A DNA stretch of 64,000 nucleotides from assembly GCA_002377695.1 (NCBI GenBank), contig DFQH01000008.1, forward strand, positions 92,710 through 156,709. The letters run 5' to 3'. This document shows, piece by piece, positions 1-9,056 of this stretch. The position numbers were made by a program, and so were the translations under genes. Source of the stretch: Citromicrobium sp. UBA3494 (lineage in GTDB: Bacteria; Pseudomonadota; Alphaproteobacteria; Sphingomonadales; Sphingomonadaceae). Within the stretch, counting starts at the first letter, position 1, and every line of letters starts with the position of its first letter. Below the pieces are notes generated by a model. That model was not told the origin of the DNA. It worked only from the letters and a program-made list of their open reading frames with translations, and ran no database searches.

Positions 1-373
1 GGCGAAGGCGCCGCCGCCCGCCACGAAGGAAAGCTCTATCAGGGCATCGCCAGTAGCGCCCAGGGCAAGCGCCACGACGAACAGCCCCGCGCGCAAACCC
101 CGGGTACGCTGCGCTGCATAAAGCGCGAGAAAGCCGACCGCGCCCGTCTTGACCAGGATGGACGCAAGCCCCTCCCACGCGGTGCCTTCCAGGAAAGGAA
201 GTGCAACGGCGCACGCTATGCTCAACACGAGCCACGGGCGATGCTGGACGAGGGCGCGGCGGGGGATCGGGGAACTCCTCTCGGGTTCGCGTTGCGGTTG
301 ATTTTCGCGCAACAGCGAGGCGGTGTAAAGCGGTTAACAGGTCGCGAACCGGGCCATCCCGCCGCCCGCTCAT
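1..373 (-). CDS. YhhN/lysoplasmalogenase-family membrane protein (partial)
   Basis: Reading frame on the minus strand that runs off the left edge, so only the N-terminal part is present. The visible translation is hydrophobic and alternates membrane-like stretches ([14 protein letters not shown], then [18 protein letters not shown], then [18 protein letters not shown]). The pattern of a Lys-containing helix, a short basic loop, and a GA-GD-L-(I/L)-E helix is typical of the YhhN family, whose characterised members hydrolyse lysoplasmalogen. The start is unclear: the only upstream ATG is at 371-373, which gives an unusual basic leader, and GTG at 226-228 or TTG at 223-225 would fit the family better. 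It is divergent from trmFO. Confidence 0.5.
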   Translation of the reverse strand, partial: MSGRRDGPVRDLLTALHRLAVARKSTATRTREEFPDPPPRPRPASPVARVEHSVRRCTSFPGRHRVGGACVHPGQDGRGRLSRALCSAAYPGFARGAVRRGACPGRYWRCPDRAFLRGGRRRLR

Positions 374-508
374 GGGCCTTGGCGCGATGGCTCGCCGCGA
401 TTTTTCCAAGCATCTTCTGATAGATGCCCCGGAACGCGATCTCGTTCCCGCGGCCCGGCCCGGCGCTGCCGATTGCGGAGAGCCTCCCCAGCGCCTAGGT
501 GCGCGTGC

Positions 509-1891
509 ATGGCACATGACGTTCACATCATCGGCGGCGGGCTCGCCGGAAGCGAGGCCGCATGGCAGCTCGCGCAGGCAGGGCTGAGAGTGCGCCTTTC
601 GGAAATGCGCGGCGCGCCCGAAGACAGGGGGGGAGAAATGACCCCCGCGCACCAGACCGAGGGGCTCGCCGAACTGGTCTGCTCCAATTCCTTCCGCTCC
701 GACGACAGCGACAAGAACGCGGTCGGCCTGCTGCACGACGAGATGCGGCGGCTCGATTCCATCGTGATGCGGGCGGGCGAGAAGGCCCGCGTTCCCGCCG
801 GCAGCGCGATGGCGGTGGACCGCGATGTGTTCTCGGCCGAGGTGGAACGCACACTCGCCAATCATCCCAATATCGAGATCGTGCGCGAACGGGTCGACAC
901 GCTGCCCGACGCCGGGCTCACCATCGTAGCCACAGGCCCTCTGACCGCGCGGACACTCGCCGAGAGCATCGTGCAGGCCACCGGCGAGGATCGGCTGGCC
1001 TTCTTCGATGCCATCGCACCCATCGTCCACCGCGACAGCATCGACATGACCAAGTGCTGGATTCAGAGCCGCTGGAACAAGCGGACCGAAGCCAGCAACG
1101 AAGACGGCGACTACATCAACTGCCCCATGACGAAGGAGCAGTACGAAACATTCGTCCAGGCGCTGGTCGATGGCGAGAAGACCGAGTTCAAGGAATGGGA
1201 GGCCGACACCCCCTATTTCGACGGCTGCATGCCGATCGAGGTCATGGCGGAACGCGGGGTGGAAACGCTCCGCTACGGCCCGATGAAGGGCGTCGGGCTC
1301 GACAACCCTTACGACACTACGGAAGAACACCCGCAGGGCCGCTGGCCCTACGCCGTCGTCCAGCTGCGGCAGGACAACAAGCTGGGCACACTGTGGAACA
1401 TGGTGGGCTTCCAGACCAAGCTGAAATACGGCGCGCAGGTGGAGCTTTTCCGCACGATTCCCGGGCTTGAGAACGCCGAATTCGCGCGGCTGGGCGGGCT
1501 GCACCGCAATACCTTCATCAACTCGCCCCTGGTGCTTGACCGGCAGCTACGCCTGAAGAGCGCGCCGCATGTCCGCTTTGCCGGGCAGATCACCGGGTGC
1601 GAAGGCTACGTCGAAAGTTCGGCGGTCGGCCTGATGGCGGGATTGATGGTCGCCGCCGAGCATCGCGGCGAGGACTGGTCCCCGCCGCCGCGCACCACCG
1701 CGCTGGGCGCATTGCTGAGCCACGTGACCGGCGATGCCGAGACGGAGACCTTCCAGCCCATGAACGTCAATTTCGGCCTCTTCCCGCCGCTGCACGAGGT
1801 GAAGAAGAAACAGCGCAAGGAAGCCTATACTTCCCGCGCCAAGGCGGAACTGGGCGAATGGCTCGCCAGCCGGGAGCGGGTGCCCGCCTAG
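509..1891 (+). CDS. trmFO: methylenetetrahydrofolate--tRNA-(uracil-5-)-methyltransferase TrmFO
   Basis: Folate- and FAD-dependent enzyme that methylates U54 of the tRNA T-loop, cytosolic. The protein (460 aa from this start) opens with the dinucleotide-binding segment [18 protein letters not shown], followed by the TrmFO/GidA-type sections [16 protein letters not shown] and, near the C-terminus, [19 protein letters not shown]. Length matches the family. I chose ATG at 509 because the FAD-binding strand must begin within a few residues of the N-terminus; an upstream in-frame start at 473 would only add a low-quality leader. Its stop overlaps by 4 nt the stop of the convergent EF-hand gene. Confidence 0.95.
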   Translation: MAHDVHIIGGGLAGSEAAWQLAQAGLRVRLSEMRGAPEDRGGEMTPAHQTEGLAELVCSNSFRSDDSDKNAVGLLHDEMRRLDSIVMRAGEKARVPAGSAMAVDRDVFSAEVERTLANHPNIEIVRERVDTLPDAGLTIVATGPLTARTLAESIVQATGEDRLAFFDAIAPIVHRDSIDMTKCWIQSRWNKRTEASNEDGDYINCPMTKEQYETFVQALVDGEKTEFKEWEADTPYFDGCMPIEVMAERGVETLRYGPMKGVGLDNPYDTTEEHPQGRWPYAVVQLRQDNKLGTLWNMVGFQTKLKYGAQVELFRTIPGLENAEFARLGGLHRNTFINSPLVLDRQLRLKSAPHVRFAGQITGCEGYVESSAVGLMAGLMVAAEHRGEDWSPPPRTTALGALLSHVTGDAETETFQPMNVNFGLFPPLHEVKKKQRKEAYTSRAKAELGEWLASRERVPA

Positions 1892-2364
1892 CAGGCGCAG
1901 CGCGGCTTTTTCTTGCGTTTGGGCGCGGTGGTGGCGAACTCCGCCTGCGTAAGCGTGCGGTCGCCGTCCGCATCGGCGCCTTCGAACTTGTCGACGGTGG
2001 TTACCGCCCATTCCTCGAACGTGAGCAGGTTGTTGCCATCCCTGTCGAGCTTGCGGAAGGCCTTGGTTCGGGTCGAGAGCATCTCGTTGCGGGTGATCTT
2101 GAGGTCACGGTTCCGGTCGTAGCGGAAGAAGCGCCGCTGTTCCCGTGTGAGTTCCGTGGCCTGCGGCGGTGCCGGGCCCGTCAGATCGGCAGGGTCGGCT
2201 TGCGGCAATACGTCTTCGGCAGCGGTTTCGGTCGGTTCGGGAAGCGGAGGCGGCGCGGCTTCTTCCACCTGTGCCCTGCCCTGCCACCAGAAAATGCCGA
2301 CCCCGGCGAGCGCGAGGCCCAGTACCGTGCCCAGCACCAATCGATCCAGCCCCTGCCCCTTCAT
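1888..2364 (-). CDS. membrane-anchored EF-hand protein
   Basis: 158-residue protein with an N-terminal membrane anchor or uncleaved signal (residues about 7-27, ending FWWQG) and a Pro/Glu-rich linker. Three calcium-binding EF-hand loops follow: [24 protein letters not shown] and [12 protein letters not shown], each with acidic or oxygen ligands at positions 1, 3, 5 and a terminal Glu. The tail is strongly basic and ends Cys-Ala-Cys. The layout implies a periplasmic Ca2+-binding domain tethered to the inner membrane. Function is unknown. It is convergent with trmFO (4-nt overlap) and 24 nt downstream of the squalene/phytoene-synthase-like gene on the same strand, so probably co-transcribed with it. 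Confidence 0.8.
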   Translation of the reverse strand: MKGQGLDRLVLGTVLGLALAGVGIFWWQGRAQVEEAAPPPLPEPTETAAEDVLPQADPADLTGPAPPQATELTREQRRFFRYDRNRDLKITRNEMLSTRTKAFRKLDRDGNNLLTFEEWAVTTVDKFEGADADGDRTLTQAEFATTAPKRKKKPRCAC

Positions 2365-2388
2365 CCGCGCGTCCCCCCGGAAACCCGT

Positions 2389-3066
2389 TCAGCGCCCTAG
2401 CATACCCGTGCGCACGGCGGCGAGGAAGTCGCCACCTGTCGAGAGCATTGGTCGCTCCCGCAAGAGGGCGCGACCACCGAGTACACCCAGGATAGCAAAA
2501 GGCCTGAGATTTCTCGGCAGGCCTGGACTTTCTGCACTCGCGTGACCCAGATCGGCTGCAACCGCGCGCACCAGCGCGCTCTCGGCCTCGCTCGCACAAT
2601 GCTGTGCCAGGTCTGCGAGTGCCCAGCGCATCCCGGCGGCATCGACCACCTCGGCCTCGGCAACATGCAGCGCCGATGCTGCGACGGCCCAGCTGCGCGC
2701 GCGCCGACCTGCGAAAGCGATGGCGACATCGCGCGTCAGCTCCTCAGCCGCAGCGATCTGCTCCCACCCGTCGACCAGGCCGCCCAGCCGCGAAATATCG
2801 GCATCCCAACCCGCCAGCCGCGCCAGCAGCGGCTCGCCCTTGGGCCATTCTGCCGGGGACTGGGCAAAGCGATCCCGCCACCACGCCAGCTTGAGTTGCG
2901 CAATGATCGGCTCGCTCGCCTGACGCACCGCGTCGGCCAGCCGCCGGTCCAGCGCGAACAGATCCTGGAATACCGGGCGCGCATCGCGCGGGGCGTAAGC
3001 CAGCGCGAGAGCCAGCGGGGGATCGGGCGAACCCGGCGCCAAGTCGGAAGAATGCGAAGCTGCCAC
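2389..3066 (-). CDS. squalene/phytoene synthase family protein (divergent, short)
   Basis: 225 residues, starting at GTG. The fold signature is recognisable in the N-terminal third (RPVFQDLFALDRRLADA followed by LKLAWWRDRF) and at the C-terminus (LPRNLRPFAILGVLGGRAL). Authentic phytoene synthases are about 300 residues and carry two Asp-rich DxxxD motifs for the prenyl diphosphate; I do not see these here. It therefore more likely belongs to the catalytically altered branch that also includes mitochondrial NDUFAF6, a Complex I assembly factor, than to a carotenoid enzyme. That placement is inference. No carotenoid genes are adjacent. Confidence 0.7.
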   Translation of the reverse strand: MAASHSSDLAPGSPDPPLALALAYAPRDARPVFQDLFALDRRLADAVRQASEPIIAQLKLAWWRDRFAQSPAEWPKGEPLLARLAGWDADISRLGGLVDGWEQIAAAEELTRDVAIAFAGRRARSWAVAASALHVAEAEVVDAAGMRWALADLAQHCASEAESALVRAVAADLGHASAESPGLPRNLRPFAILGVLGGRALLRERPMLSTGGDFLAAVRTGMLGR

Positions 3067-3231
3067 GCTGCGTCAGATGCGCGCGTCTTAACCTCGCTTC
3101 AACCCTGATCGGTCAAACACTGCTTACTGCCACCCGTCTATGGGATGCGCCGATATGGGGCCCGCCCCATGGTTAACCGAGGCGGGAGACGGACACGGAT
3201 TCAGGCTGTCGATGAAGAGCGAAGGGCGAAC

Positions 3232-4989
3232 ATGAACTTTCTGACCCGCCTGCGCCGCGACGTTCGCGGCAACACGCTCGCCATGGCCGCTGCGGCGATG
3301 ATCCCGCTGATCGGGATTATCGGCGGCGCGGTGGACATCAGCCGCATGTATATCGTGAAGACCCGCCTGCAGCATGCTTGCGATGCGGGCGCTCTGGCAG
3401 GTCGCAAGGCGATGGGCAGCGGCCAGTGGAGCCAGGCAAGCTACGCCCCGCGCATCGCCGCCGAGCGCTTCTTCGATGCAAATATTGCACCCCAGGCCTA
3501 CGGATCGGAGGACATCAGCCGCACTTTCACGGAAAACGCGGGCAAGGTCACCGGCACGGCATCCGCCGTCGTGCCGATGAGCCTGATGCGAATCTTCGGC
3601 TTTTCGCGGGACACGCTGTCGGTCACCTGCGATGCGGAAATGCGGCTGCCGAATACGGACATCATGTTCGTGCTGGACGTCACCGGATCGATGGACAGGA
3701 ACATTCCCGGGGATTCGACGAGGAAGATGGATGGCCTGAAAACCTCGGTAAAGTGCTTCTACGAAATCGTCGCCCGGCGCGATACGACCGCCAATTGCGC
3801 TACCGGCGTTCCCAGCGGCGGCACCAGCAGCGATGTGCAGATCCGCTTCGGCTTCGTGCCCTACAATACGAATGTGAATGTCGGCCGCCTGCTGCCCGCG
3901 TCCTTTTTCAAGGATACACAGTATTATCAGACCCGCATACAAAGCGGCGGGGGCAACAGCTGGGGTGCGTGGTACACCACCGGCTGGGAAAGCTGTGGCC
4001 AGGGCAACTCGGCCACGGTGCAGAATGTGGAAATCGATCGAACCTGGTTCTTCGGCAACTGGTGCAAATACAATCGCCGCGAGCTGACCGGCTCGCCCGT
4101 CACCTACTCCTATGATCGGTTTCCCGTGGATGTCAGCGGATTCAAGACGGGCACCCGCACGAGTGCCGAGGTCACGATCAACGGCAGTTACACCCGCACG
4201 GTCGACTGGCCCGGCTGCATCGAGGAGCGCCAGACAAAGCGCGCAAACAATTACTGGCCAATCCCCTCTGACGCGTACGATCTCCAGATCGACCTTCCGC
4301 CGACCAGCGATGCCACGCGCTGGGCCCCTGCCCTGCCGGACCTGATCTATACACGCGGTTCAAGAAGCGCGACCGATTCCCGGTATTTCACCCGGTCACC
4401 CATCAGCAACACCAACGAGGATTACGGCCAGCCGTCCGACTACTGCCCGACCGAAGCGAAGAAGCTGCAGGAATGGACCACCGCAAGCAGTTTCGAATCC
4501 TATGTCGACAGCCTTACGCCCAACGGAAACACCTATCACGATATCGGTCTGCTGTGGGGCGCGCGGCTGTTGTCCTCCAGCGGCATCTTCCAGTCGGAGA
4601 ACGAGCTGACGCCTAGGGGCGGCGAAATCGACCGGCACCTGATCTTCATGACCGACGGCGATACGGTTGCGAACAATTACGACTACACGGCCTACGGGAT
4701 TGGCTGGTACGATCAGCGCACCACCACCAGCAACGACCGGGATGCATACGACAAACAGGTCAACGCGCGCTTTGATGCGCTGTGCAAGCAGATAAAGAAC
4801 ATGACTCCGCGCGGCATCACCCTGTGGGTGGTCTCCTTCGGCGACGGCACGAACAGTGAGACGAAAAACCGCCTGCAGGGCTGCGCAACCGGTAACACAT
4901 ACTATTTCCACGCCGCCGATTCGGCACAGCTGCAACAGACCTTCAAGCAAATCGCCGACGATATCTCGCAACTGAGGCTGACGCGGTGA
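3232..4989 (+). CDS. TadG-like von Willebrand factor A pilus/envelope protein
   Basis: 585-residue protein with an N-terminal basic patch and a single membrane segment of TadE/TadG type (RGNTLAMAAAAMIPLIGIIGG, about residues 12-32), then a periplasmic region. A vWA domain begins at DIMFVLDVTGSMD, which supplies a DxTxS metal-ion-dependent adhesion motif, and a second vWA strand is near HLIFMTDGDTV. A 300-residue insertion between these is rich in Tyr, Trp, Asn and Thr. ATG at 3232 is chosen because the TadG anchor follows directly; a longer in-frame start at 3145 adds 29 atypical residues. It is the first gene of a coupled three-gene set: its TGA overlaps the GTG of the next gene. Confidence 0.85.
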   Translation: MNFLTRLRRDVRGNTLAMAAAAMIPLIGIIGGAVDISRMYIVKTRLQHACDAGALAGRKAMGSGQWSQASYAPRIAAERFFDANIAPQAYGSEDISRTFTENAGKVTGTASAVVPMSLMRIFGFSRDTLSVTCDAEMRLPNTDIMFVLDVTGSMDRNIPGDSTRKMDGLKTSVKCFYEIVARRDTTANCATGVPSGGTSSDVQIRFGFVPYNTNVNVGRLLPASFFKDTQYYQTRIQSGGGNSWGAWYTTGWESCGQGNSATVQNVEIDRTWFFGNWCKYNRRELTGSPVTYSYDRFPVDVSGFKTGTRTSAEVTINGSYTRTVDWPGCIEERQTKRANNYWPIPSDAYDLQIDLPPTSDATRWAPALPDLIYTRGSRSATDSRYFTRSPISNTNEDYGQPSDYCPTEAKKLQEWTTASSFESYVDSLTPNGNTYHDIGLLWGARLLSSSGIFQSENELTPRGGEIDRHLIFMTDGDTVANNYDYTAYGIGWYDQRTTTSNDRDAYDKQVNARFDALCKQIKNMTPRGITLWVVSFGDGTNSETKNRLQGCATGNTYYFHAADSAQLQQTFKQIADDISQLRLTR

Positions 4990-5600
4990 GGCTGCCCGCT
5001 CTCCTCTCTCGCCTGCGCAAGGACCGGGACGGTGCAACGCTTATCGAGTTTGCCATCGTCGCGCCGGTCCTGTGCCTGATGCTGATGGGCGCGTTCGACG
5101 TGGCGCATTCGCTTTACCTGCGGACCGTGACCGAGGGCATCATGCAGAAGGCCGGGCGCGATTCCTCGCTGGAAACCAGTTCGGCCGAGAGTGTGCAGGA
5201 CGCGCTCGACGCGAAGGTGAAGGCGCAGATCCGCGATCTGGTCAGCGATGCCCAGGTCGACACCAAACGCCGGTTCTACCGCAGCTTCGCCGAAGCCAAG
5301 GCCGCCAAGCCGGAAACCTTCAACGACACCGATTCCAACGGTCGCTGCAATGACGGCGAAGCTTACGAAGATGCCAACGGCAATAATGTCTGGGACGATG
5401 ATGGCGGCAACAAGGGCCAAGGCGCCGCCAAGGATGCGGTCTATTACACCGTCATCATCAAATATGATGCGCTCTTCCCCTTCTGGTCGATGATCGGCGG
5501 CAGCGAGAAGAATACGGTTACCGCGTCGACCATCCTGCGCAACCAGCCCTACAACGGCCAGGAAAGTTACGATGCGCCGGTGTGGAGGAACTGCACATGA
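4986..5600 (+). CDS. TadE-family pilus assembly protein with calcium-loop-like insert
   Basis: 204 residues starting with GTG, overlapping the preceding stop (GTGA). The N-terminus is a TadE signature: basic patch, then DGATLIEFAIVAPVLCLMLMGAF with the conserved Glu that marks pseudopilin-like membrane segments. TadE proteins are minor pilins or assembly factors of Flp/Tad pili. Residues around 115-143 form two acidic Gly/Asn-rich loops (DTDSNGRCNDGE and DANGNNVWDDDGG) resembling dockerin or thrombospondin-type calcium sites. The next gene starts within its stop codon (ATGA), so the three are translationally coupled. Confidence 0.85.
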   Translation: MRLPALLSRLRKDRDGATLIEFAIVAPVLCLMLMGAFDVAHSLYLRTVTEGIMQKAGRDSSLETSSAESVQDALDAKVKAQIRDLVSDAQVDTKRRFYRSFAEAKAAKPETFNDTDSNGRCNDGEAYEDANGNNVWDDDGGNKGQGAAKDAVYYTVIIKYDALFPFWSMIGGSEKNTVTASTILRNQPYNGQESYDAPVWRNCT

Positions 5601-6370
5601 TCGCCGCGATCGCCCGCAGGATGGCGGTTTTGCGCCAGGTCGCCCATGACAGGACCGGGCTGGCGCTGGTCGAGTTCGCGCTCTCCCTGCCGCTGGTGCT
5701 CACGCTGGCGCTGACCGGTGCGGAACTGACCAACTACATCACCGTGCGCATGCGCATCAGCCAGCTGGCACTGCATCTGGCGGATAACGCCGCACGCGTC
5801 GGGGTCGGCGGGCCGCGAGAGGCGAAGAAGGTCTACGAATCGGACATCTACGATCTGATGGACGGCGCACAGCTGCAGGCTGGCGAGCTGGATCTCTACG
5901 AGCAGGGCTATGTCATCGTCTCCAGTCTGGAGCCGATGGCAGGCGCCAATCCCAACAACAAGGCGCGCATTCGCTGGCAACGCTGCCAGGGCGATATTCC
6001 CTATGATTCACCCTATGATGACCAGACCGAAAACCTGGACGGAATGGGCCCCACAGGCCGGCAGGCACAGGTCCAGCCCGATGGCGTGACCATGTTCGTG
6101 CAGGTCTATTACCAGTACGAACCGCTGGTTTCGGCGTCGCTGGTTCCGGGGATAGAGATTACCGAAACGGCTTCCATGATGGTGCGCGAACGTCGCGATA
6201 CCAGCGGTTCCAACGACGGGCTCTATCCGGTGAGCGGCGTGACGCCGGCAACGTGCACTGCTCCTGCCCCCACGCCGACTCCCACGCCGACACCGACCAA
6301 TCCCTATCGGGACCATGCTGCGCCCGGCGTCTGCCATACGACGCATTGGGACGGCTATCACTGCCACTGA
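5597..6370 (+). CDS. TadE-like protein with Pro-Thr linker and His/Cys tail
   Basis: 257 residues from ATG 5597, which overlaps the previous stop. N-terminal TadE-type membrane segment (GLALVEFALSLPLVLTLALTG, with the conserved Glu), then an exported region of about 190 residues. A PTPTPTPTPT linker is encoded by short tandem repeats at about 6265-6300. The last 20 residues contain four His and two Cys (CHTTHWDGYHCH), which look like a metal-binding or cell-surface tail. Last gene of the Tad-like set. No tadA/B/C ATPase or prepilin genes are in the window, so it may serve a pilus encoded elsewhere or a different envelope structure. Confidence 0.75.
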   Translation: MIAAIARRMAVLRQVAHDRTGLALVEFALSLPLVLTLALTGAELTNYITVRMRISQLALHLADNAARVGVGGPREAKKVYESDIYDLMDGAQLQAGELDLYEQGYVIVSSLEPMAGANPNNKARIRWQRCQGDIPYDSPYDDQTENLDGMGPTGRQAQVQPDGVTMFVQVYYQYEPLVSASLVPGIEITETASMMVRERRDTSGSNDGLYPVSGVTPATCTAPAPTPTPTPTPTNPYRDHAAPGVCHTTHWDGYHCH

Positions 6371-6403
6371 TGCAGCCCCGAGGGGCACAGGCAACCGATG
6401 GAA

Positions 6404-6437
6404 GGCCGGGGAACGCATTGCCAGCGTCCCCCGGGCC
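6404..6437. terminator. hairpin between convergent genes
   Basis: Arms 6404-6416 and 6424-6437 are nearly complementary (GGCCGGGGAACGC against GCGTCCCCCGGGCC, one bulge and one mismatch), with the 7-base loop ATTGCCA. It lies in the 72-nt gap between the stop codons of the TadE-like gene and pdhB, where a two-way terminator is expected. There is no T-run, so factor-independent termination is uncertain. Confidence 0.4.
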
Positions 6438-6442
6438 AAGGT

Positions 6443-7846
6443 CTAGTCCTCGACGTAGCAGACCTTCTTCACCGCCTTCACGATCGAAGGCGTGTCGATC
6501 AGCGCCATCGCCTCGAGGTTCGCTGCATAGGGCAGCGGAACATCGGCATTGGTCACGCGTGTGACCGGCGCATCGAGATAGTCGAAGCCTTCCTCCATGC
6601 AGATCGCAACGATCTCGCTGGAGATGGAGCAGGTCGCCCAACCCTCTTCGGCAACCACCATGCGGTTGGTCTTCTTCAGGCTTTCGAGCACGGTCTCGCG
6701 GTCGAGCGGACGCAGCGTGCGCAGGTCGATCACCTCGGCCTCGATCCCCTGCCCCGCCAGTTCCTCCGCCGCTTCCAGCGCCAGGCCGACCGCGATCGAA
6801 TAGCTGACGATGGTGACATCGCTGCCTTCGCGCACGATCCGGGCCTTGCCGATGGGAAGGACGTAATCGTCCATGTCGGGCACGTCGAAGCTGCGGCCGT
6901 AGACCAGCTCGTTTTCGAGGAAGACGACCGGGTCTTCGCTGCGGATCGCCGCCTTCATCAGGCCCTTGGCGTCCGCCGCGTCATAGGGCGCGATCACGAT
7001 CAGACCGGGCACGCTGGCGTACCAGGGCCCATAGTTCTGGCTGTGCTGCGCGGCGACGCGGCTGGCCGCGCCGTTGGGTCCGCGGAATACGACCGGGCAG
7101 CGCATCTGGCCGCCGCTCATGTAATTGGTCTTGGCCGCCGAGTTCACGATGTGGTCGATAGCCTGCATCGCAAAGTTGAACGTCATGAACTCCACGATCG
7201 GGCGCAGGCCGCCCATCGCCGCGCCGGTGCCCAGCCCGGCAAAGCCGTATTCGGTGATCGGCGTATCGACCACGCGCTTCGCGCCGAATTCGTCCAGCAG
7301 GCCCTGGGTGACCTTGTAGGCGCCCTGATATTCGGCGACTTCCTCGCCCATCACGAACACGCGTTCGTCGCGCCGCATTTCCTCGGCCATGGCATCGCGC
7401 AGGGCTTCGCGTACGCTGGTCGAGACCATTGCGGTGCCTTCGGGGATCGACGGATCGCTTGCCGCACTGCGGCTCGGCTTTTCGGGTGCTTCGGTGACTT
7501 CGGCCTCGGACGGCTCGCGCCCGACATCCTTGCCCTCGCCCTCGACATCTTCCTTCGGTTCGTCGGCGGATGCGGCGGGCGCTTCGATGTCGCCCACATC
7601 CTCCCCTTCGTCGGCCATCATCGCGATGACCGCGCCGACCTGCACACCCTCGGTGCCCTCATCGACCAGGATCTTCGCCAGCGTGCCTTCGTCGACGGCT
7701 TCGAATTCCATCGTCGCCTTGTCTGTCTCGATCTCGGCGATGATGTCGCCGATTTCGATCTTCTCACCTTCGGACTTGAGCCACTTGGCGAGCGTCCCCT
7801 CTTCCATCGTGGGGGAGAGGGCGGGCATCTTCAGTTCGGTCGCCAT
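6443..7846 (-). CDS. pdhB: pyruvate dehydrogenase E1 component subunit beta, lipoyl-fused
   Basis: Beta subunit of the thiamine-diphosphate-dependent pyruvate decarboxylase that feeds acetyl-CoA into the TCA cycle. Residues 1-80 are a biotinyl/lipoyl domain with the lipoyl-Lys motif [11 protein letters not shown] (K43). An Ala/Glu/Pro linker of roughly 60 residues follows, then the transketolase-type catalytic and C-terminal domains ([13 protein letters not shown] region, [29 protein letters not shown]). The fused lipoyl domain is a known alphaproteobacterial arrangement. At 467 aa it has the expected length. pdhA lies 3 nt upstream, so the two are co-expressed. Confidence 0.95.
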   Translation of the reverse strand: MATELKMPALSPTMEEGTLAKWLKSEGEKIEIGDIIAEIETDKATMEFEAVDEGTLAKILVDEGTEGVQVGAVIAMMADEGEDVGDIEAPAASADEPKEDVEGEGKDVGREPSEAEVTEAPEKPSRSAASDPSIPEGTAMVSTSVREALRDAMAEEMRRDERVFVMGEEVAEYQGAYKVTQGLLDEFGAKRVVDTPITEYGFAGLGTGAAMGGLRPIVEFMTFNFAMQAIDHIVNSAAKTNYMSGGQMRCPVVFRGPNGAASRVAAQHSQNYGPWYASVPGLIVIAPYDAADAKGLMKAAIRSEDPVVFLENELVYGRSFDVPDMDDYVLPIGKARIVREGSDVTIVSYSIAVGLALEAAEELAGQGIEAEVIDLRTLRPLDRETVLESLKKTNRMVVAEEGWATCSISSEIVAICMEEGFDYLDAPVTRVTNADVPLPYAANLEAMALIDTPSIVKAVKKVCYVED

Positions 7847-7849
7847 CGC

Positions 7850-8935
7850 TCAATACTCCTCCACCAGAACATCGGTGTAGAGTTCGCTGGCGTCGGGCTC
7901 GGGGGAATTCTCCGCAAAGTCGGCGGCGTCCGAAACCTGCGCTCGGATGCCCTTGTCGATATTCTTCAACTCGTCCTCGCTCTTGCCCTTCTCGATCAGC
8001 TGCTTCTTGATCCGCTCGATCGGGTCGTGATGATCCTTCTGGTCCTGCACCTCCTCGCGGGTGCGGTACTTCGCGGGGTCGGACATCGAGTGCCCGCGAT
8101 AGCGATAGGTGTTGCACTCCATCAGCACCGGGCCGTTGCCCTCGCGCACGTGCTTGAACGCCACTTCGGCAGCCTGGCGCACTTCCAGCACGTCCATCCC
8201 GTTCACTTCCATGCCGGGGATGCGGAAGCTGGTCCCGCGGCGATAGAAGCGGGTCTCCGCGCTCGAGCGCTTGGTCGCGGTGCCCATCGCGTACTGGTTG
8301 TCTTCCACCACGAAGCAGATCGGCAGGTTCCACAGCGCGGCCATGTTGAACGCCTCGTACACCTGGCCCTGGTTCGCCGCGCCGTCGCCGAAATAGGCGA
8401 GCGTCATGCCGCCATCCTCGTTGTACTTGTGCGCGAAGGCCAGCCCTGCACCCAGCGGCACCTGCGCACCGACGATACCGTGTCCGCCATAGAACTTATG
8501 TTCCGTGCTGAACATGTGCATCGAGCCGCCCTTGCCCTTGGAAATGCCGGCCTGGCGCCCGGTCAGCTCGGCCATGATGACCTTGGGGTCGAGCCCGTAG
8601 GCGAGCATGTGGCCATGATCGCGGTAGCCGGTGATGACGGAGTCCTTGTCACCGTCCAGCGCGGTCTGCAGGCCGAGGGCGACCGCTTCCTGCCCGATAT
8701 AGAGGTGGCAGAACCCCCCGATCAGGCCCAGTCCGTAGAGCTGGCCCGCGCGCTCTTCGAAGCGGCGGATCAGCAGCATCTGCTCGTAGAACTTGAGCAT
8801 CTGCTCTTCGCTCGCATCGAAGGTCTTGTTCTTCTCGAACGCCTCCTGAAGCGAGTTCAGGTCGAAATCGGGATCGTCGATTGCAGCCGGATTTTCGGCT
8901 TTCGGGGCCTTCTTCGCGGCGGGTTTCTTGGCCAA
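7850..8935 (-). CDS. pdhA: pyruvate dehydrogenase E1 component subunit alpha
   Basis: Alpha subunit of the pyruvate dehydrogenase E1 heterotetramer. It shows the E1-alpha landmarks LLIRRFEERAGQLYG, IGGFCHLYIGQEA, the thiamine-diphosphate motif (GDGAANQGQVYEAFNMA) and the phosphorylation-loop-like YRYRGHSMSDPAKYR. I place the start at TTG 8933-8935 because a strong Shine-Dalgarno (AAGGAG) sits 6 nt before it; this gives 361 aa beginning AKKPAAKKAPKAENPAA. An ATG 45 nt upstream at 8980 has no such site. pdhB follows after 3 nt and the FtsB-like gene precedes it on the same strand. Confidence 0.93.
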   Translation of the reverse strand: MAKKPAAKKAPKAENPAAIDDPDFDLNSLQEAFEKNKTFDASEEQMLKFYEQMLLIRRFEERAGQLYGLGLIGGFCHLYIGQEAVALGLQTALDGDKDSVITGYRDHGHMLAYGLDPKVIMAELTGRQAGISKGKGGSMHMFSTEHKFYGGHGIVGAQVPLGAGLAFAHKYNEDGGMTLAYFGDGAANQGQVYEAFNMAALWNLPICFVVEDNQYAMGTATKRSSAETRFYRRGTSFRIPGMEVNGMDVLEVRQAAEVAFKHVREGNGPVLMECNTYRYRGHSMSDPAKYRTREEVQDQKDHHDPIERIKKQLIEKGKSEDELKNIDKGIRAQVSDAADFAENSPEPDASELYTDVLVEEY

Positions 8936-8979
8936 GTCTTGCTCCTTCGCGGGGTGGCGATCAGTTTCGCCCCCGCCCA

Positions 8980-8992
8980 TGACGTAACGTCA
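8980..8992. promoter_or_regulatory. 13-bp palindrome upstream of pdhA
   Basis: TGACGTAACGTCA is a perfect inverted repeat around a central A. It lies 45 nt before the preferred pdhA start, in the 120-nt gap after the ftsB-like gene. Its position and symmetry suggest an operator for a dimeric regulator; the regulator is unknown. Confidence 0.3.
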
Positions 8993-9056
8993 GCTAGCTT
9001 GCAATGGTTAGGAGGCCAGTCAACACCGCCGACGGGCCATCCGGAACCAGGCTGGC

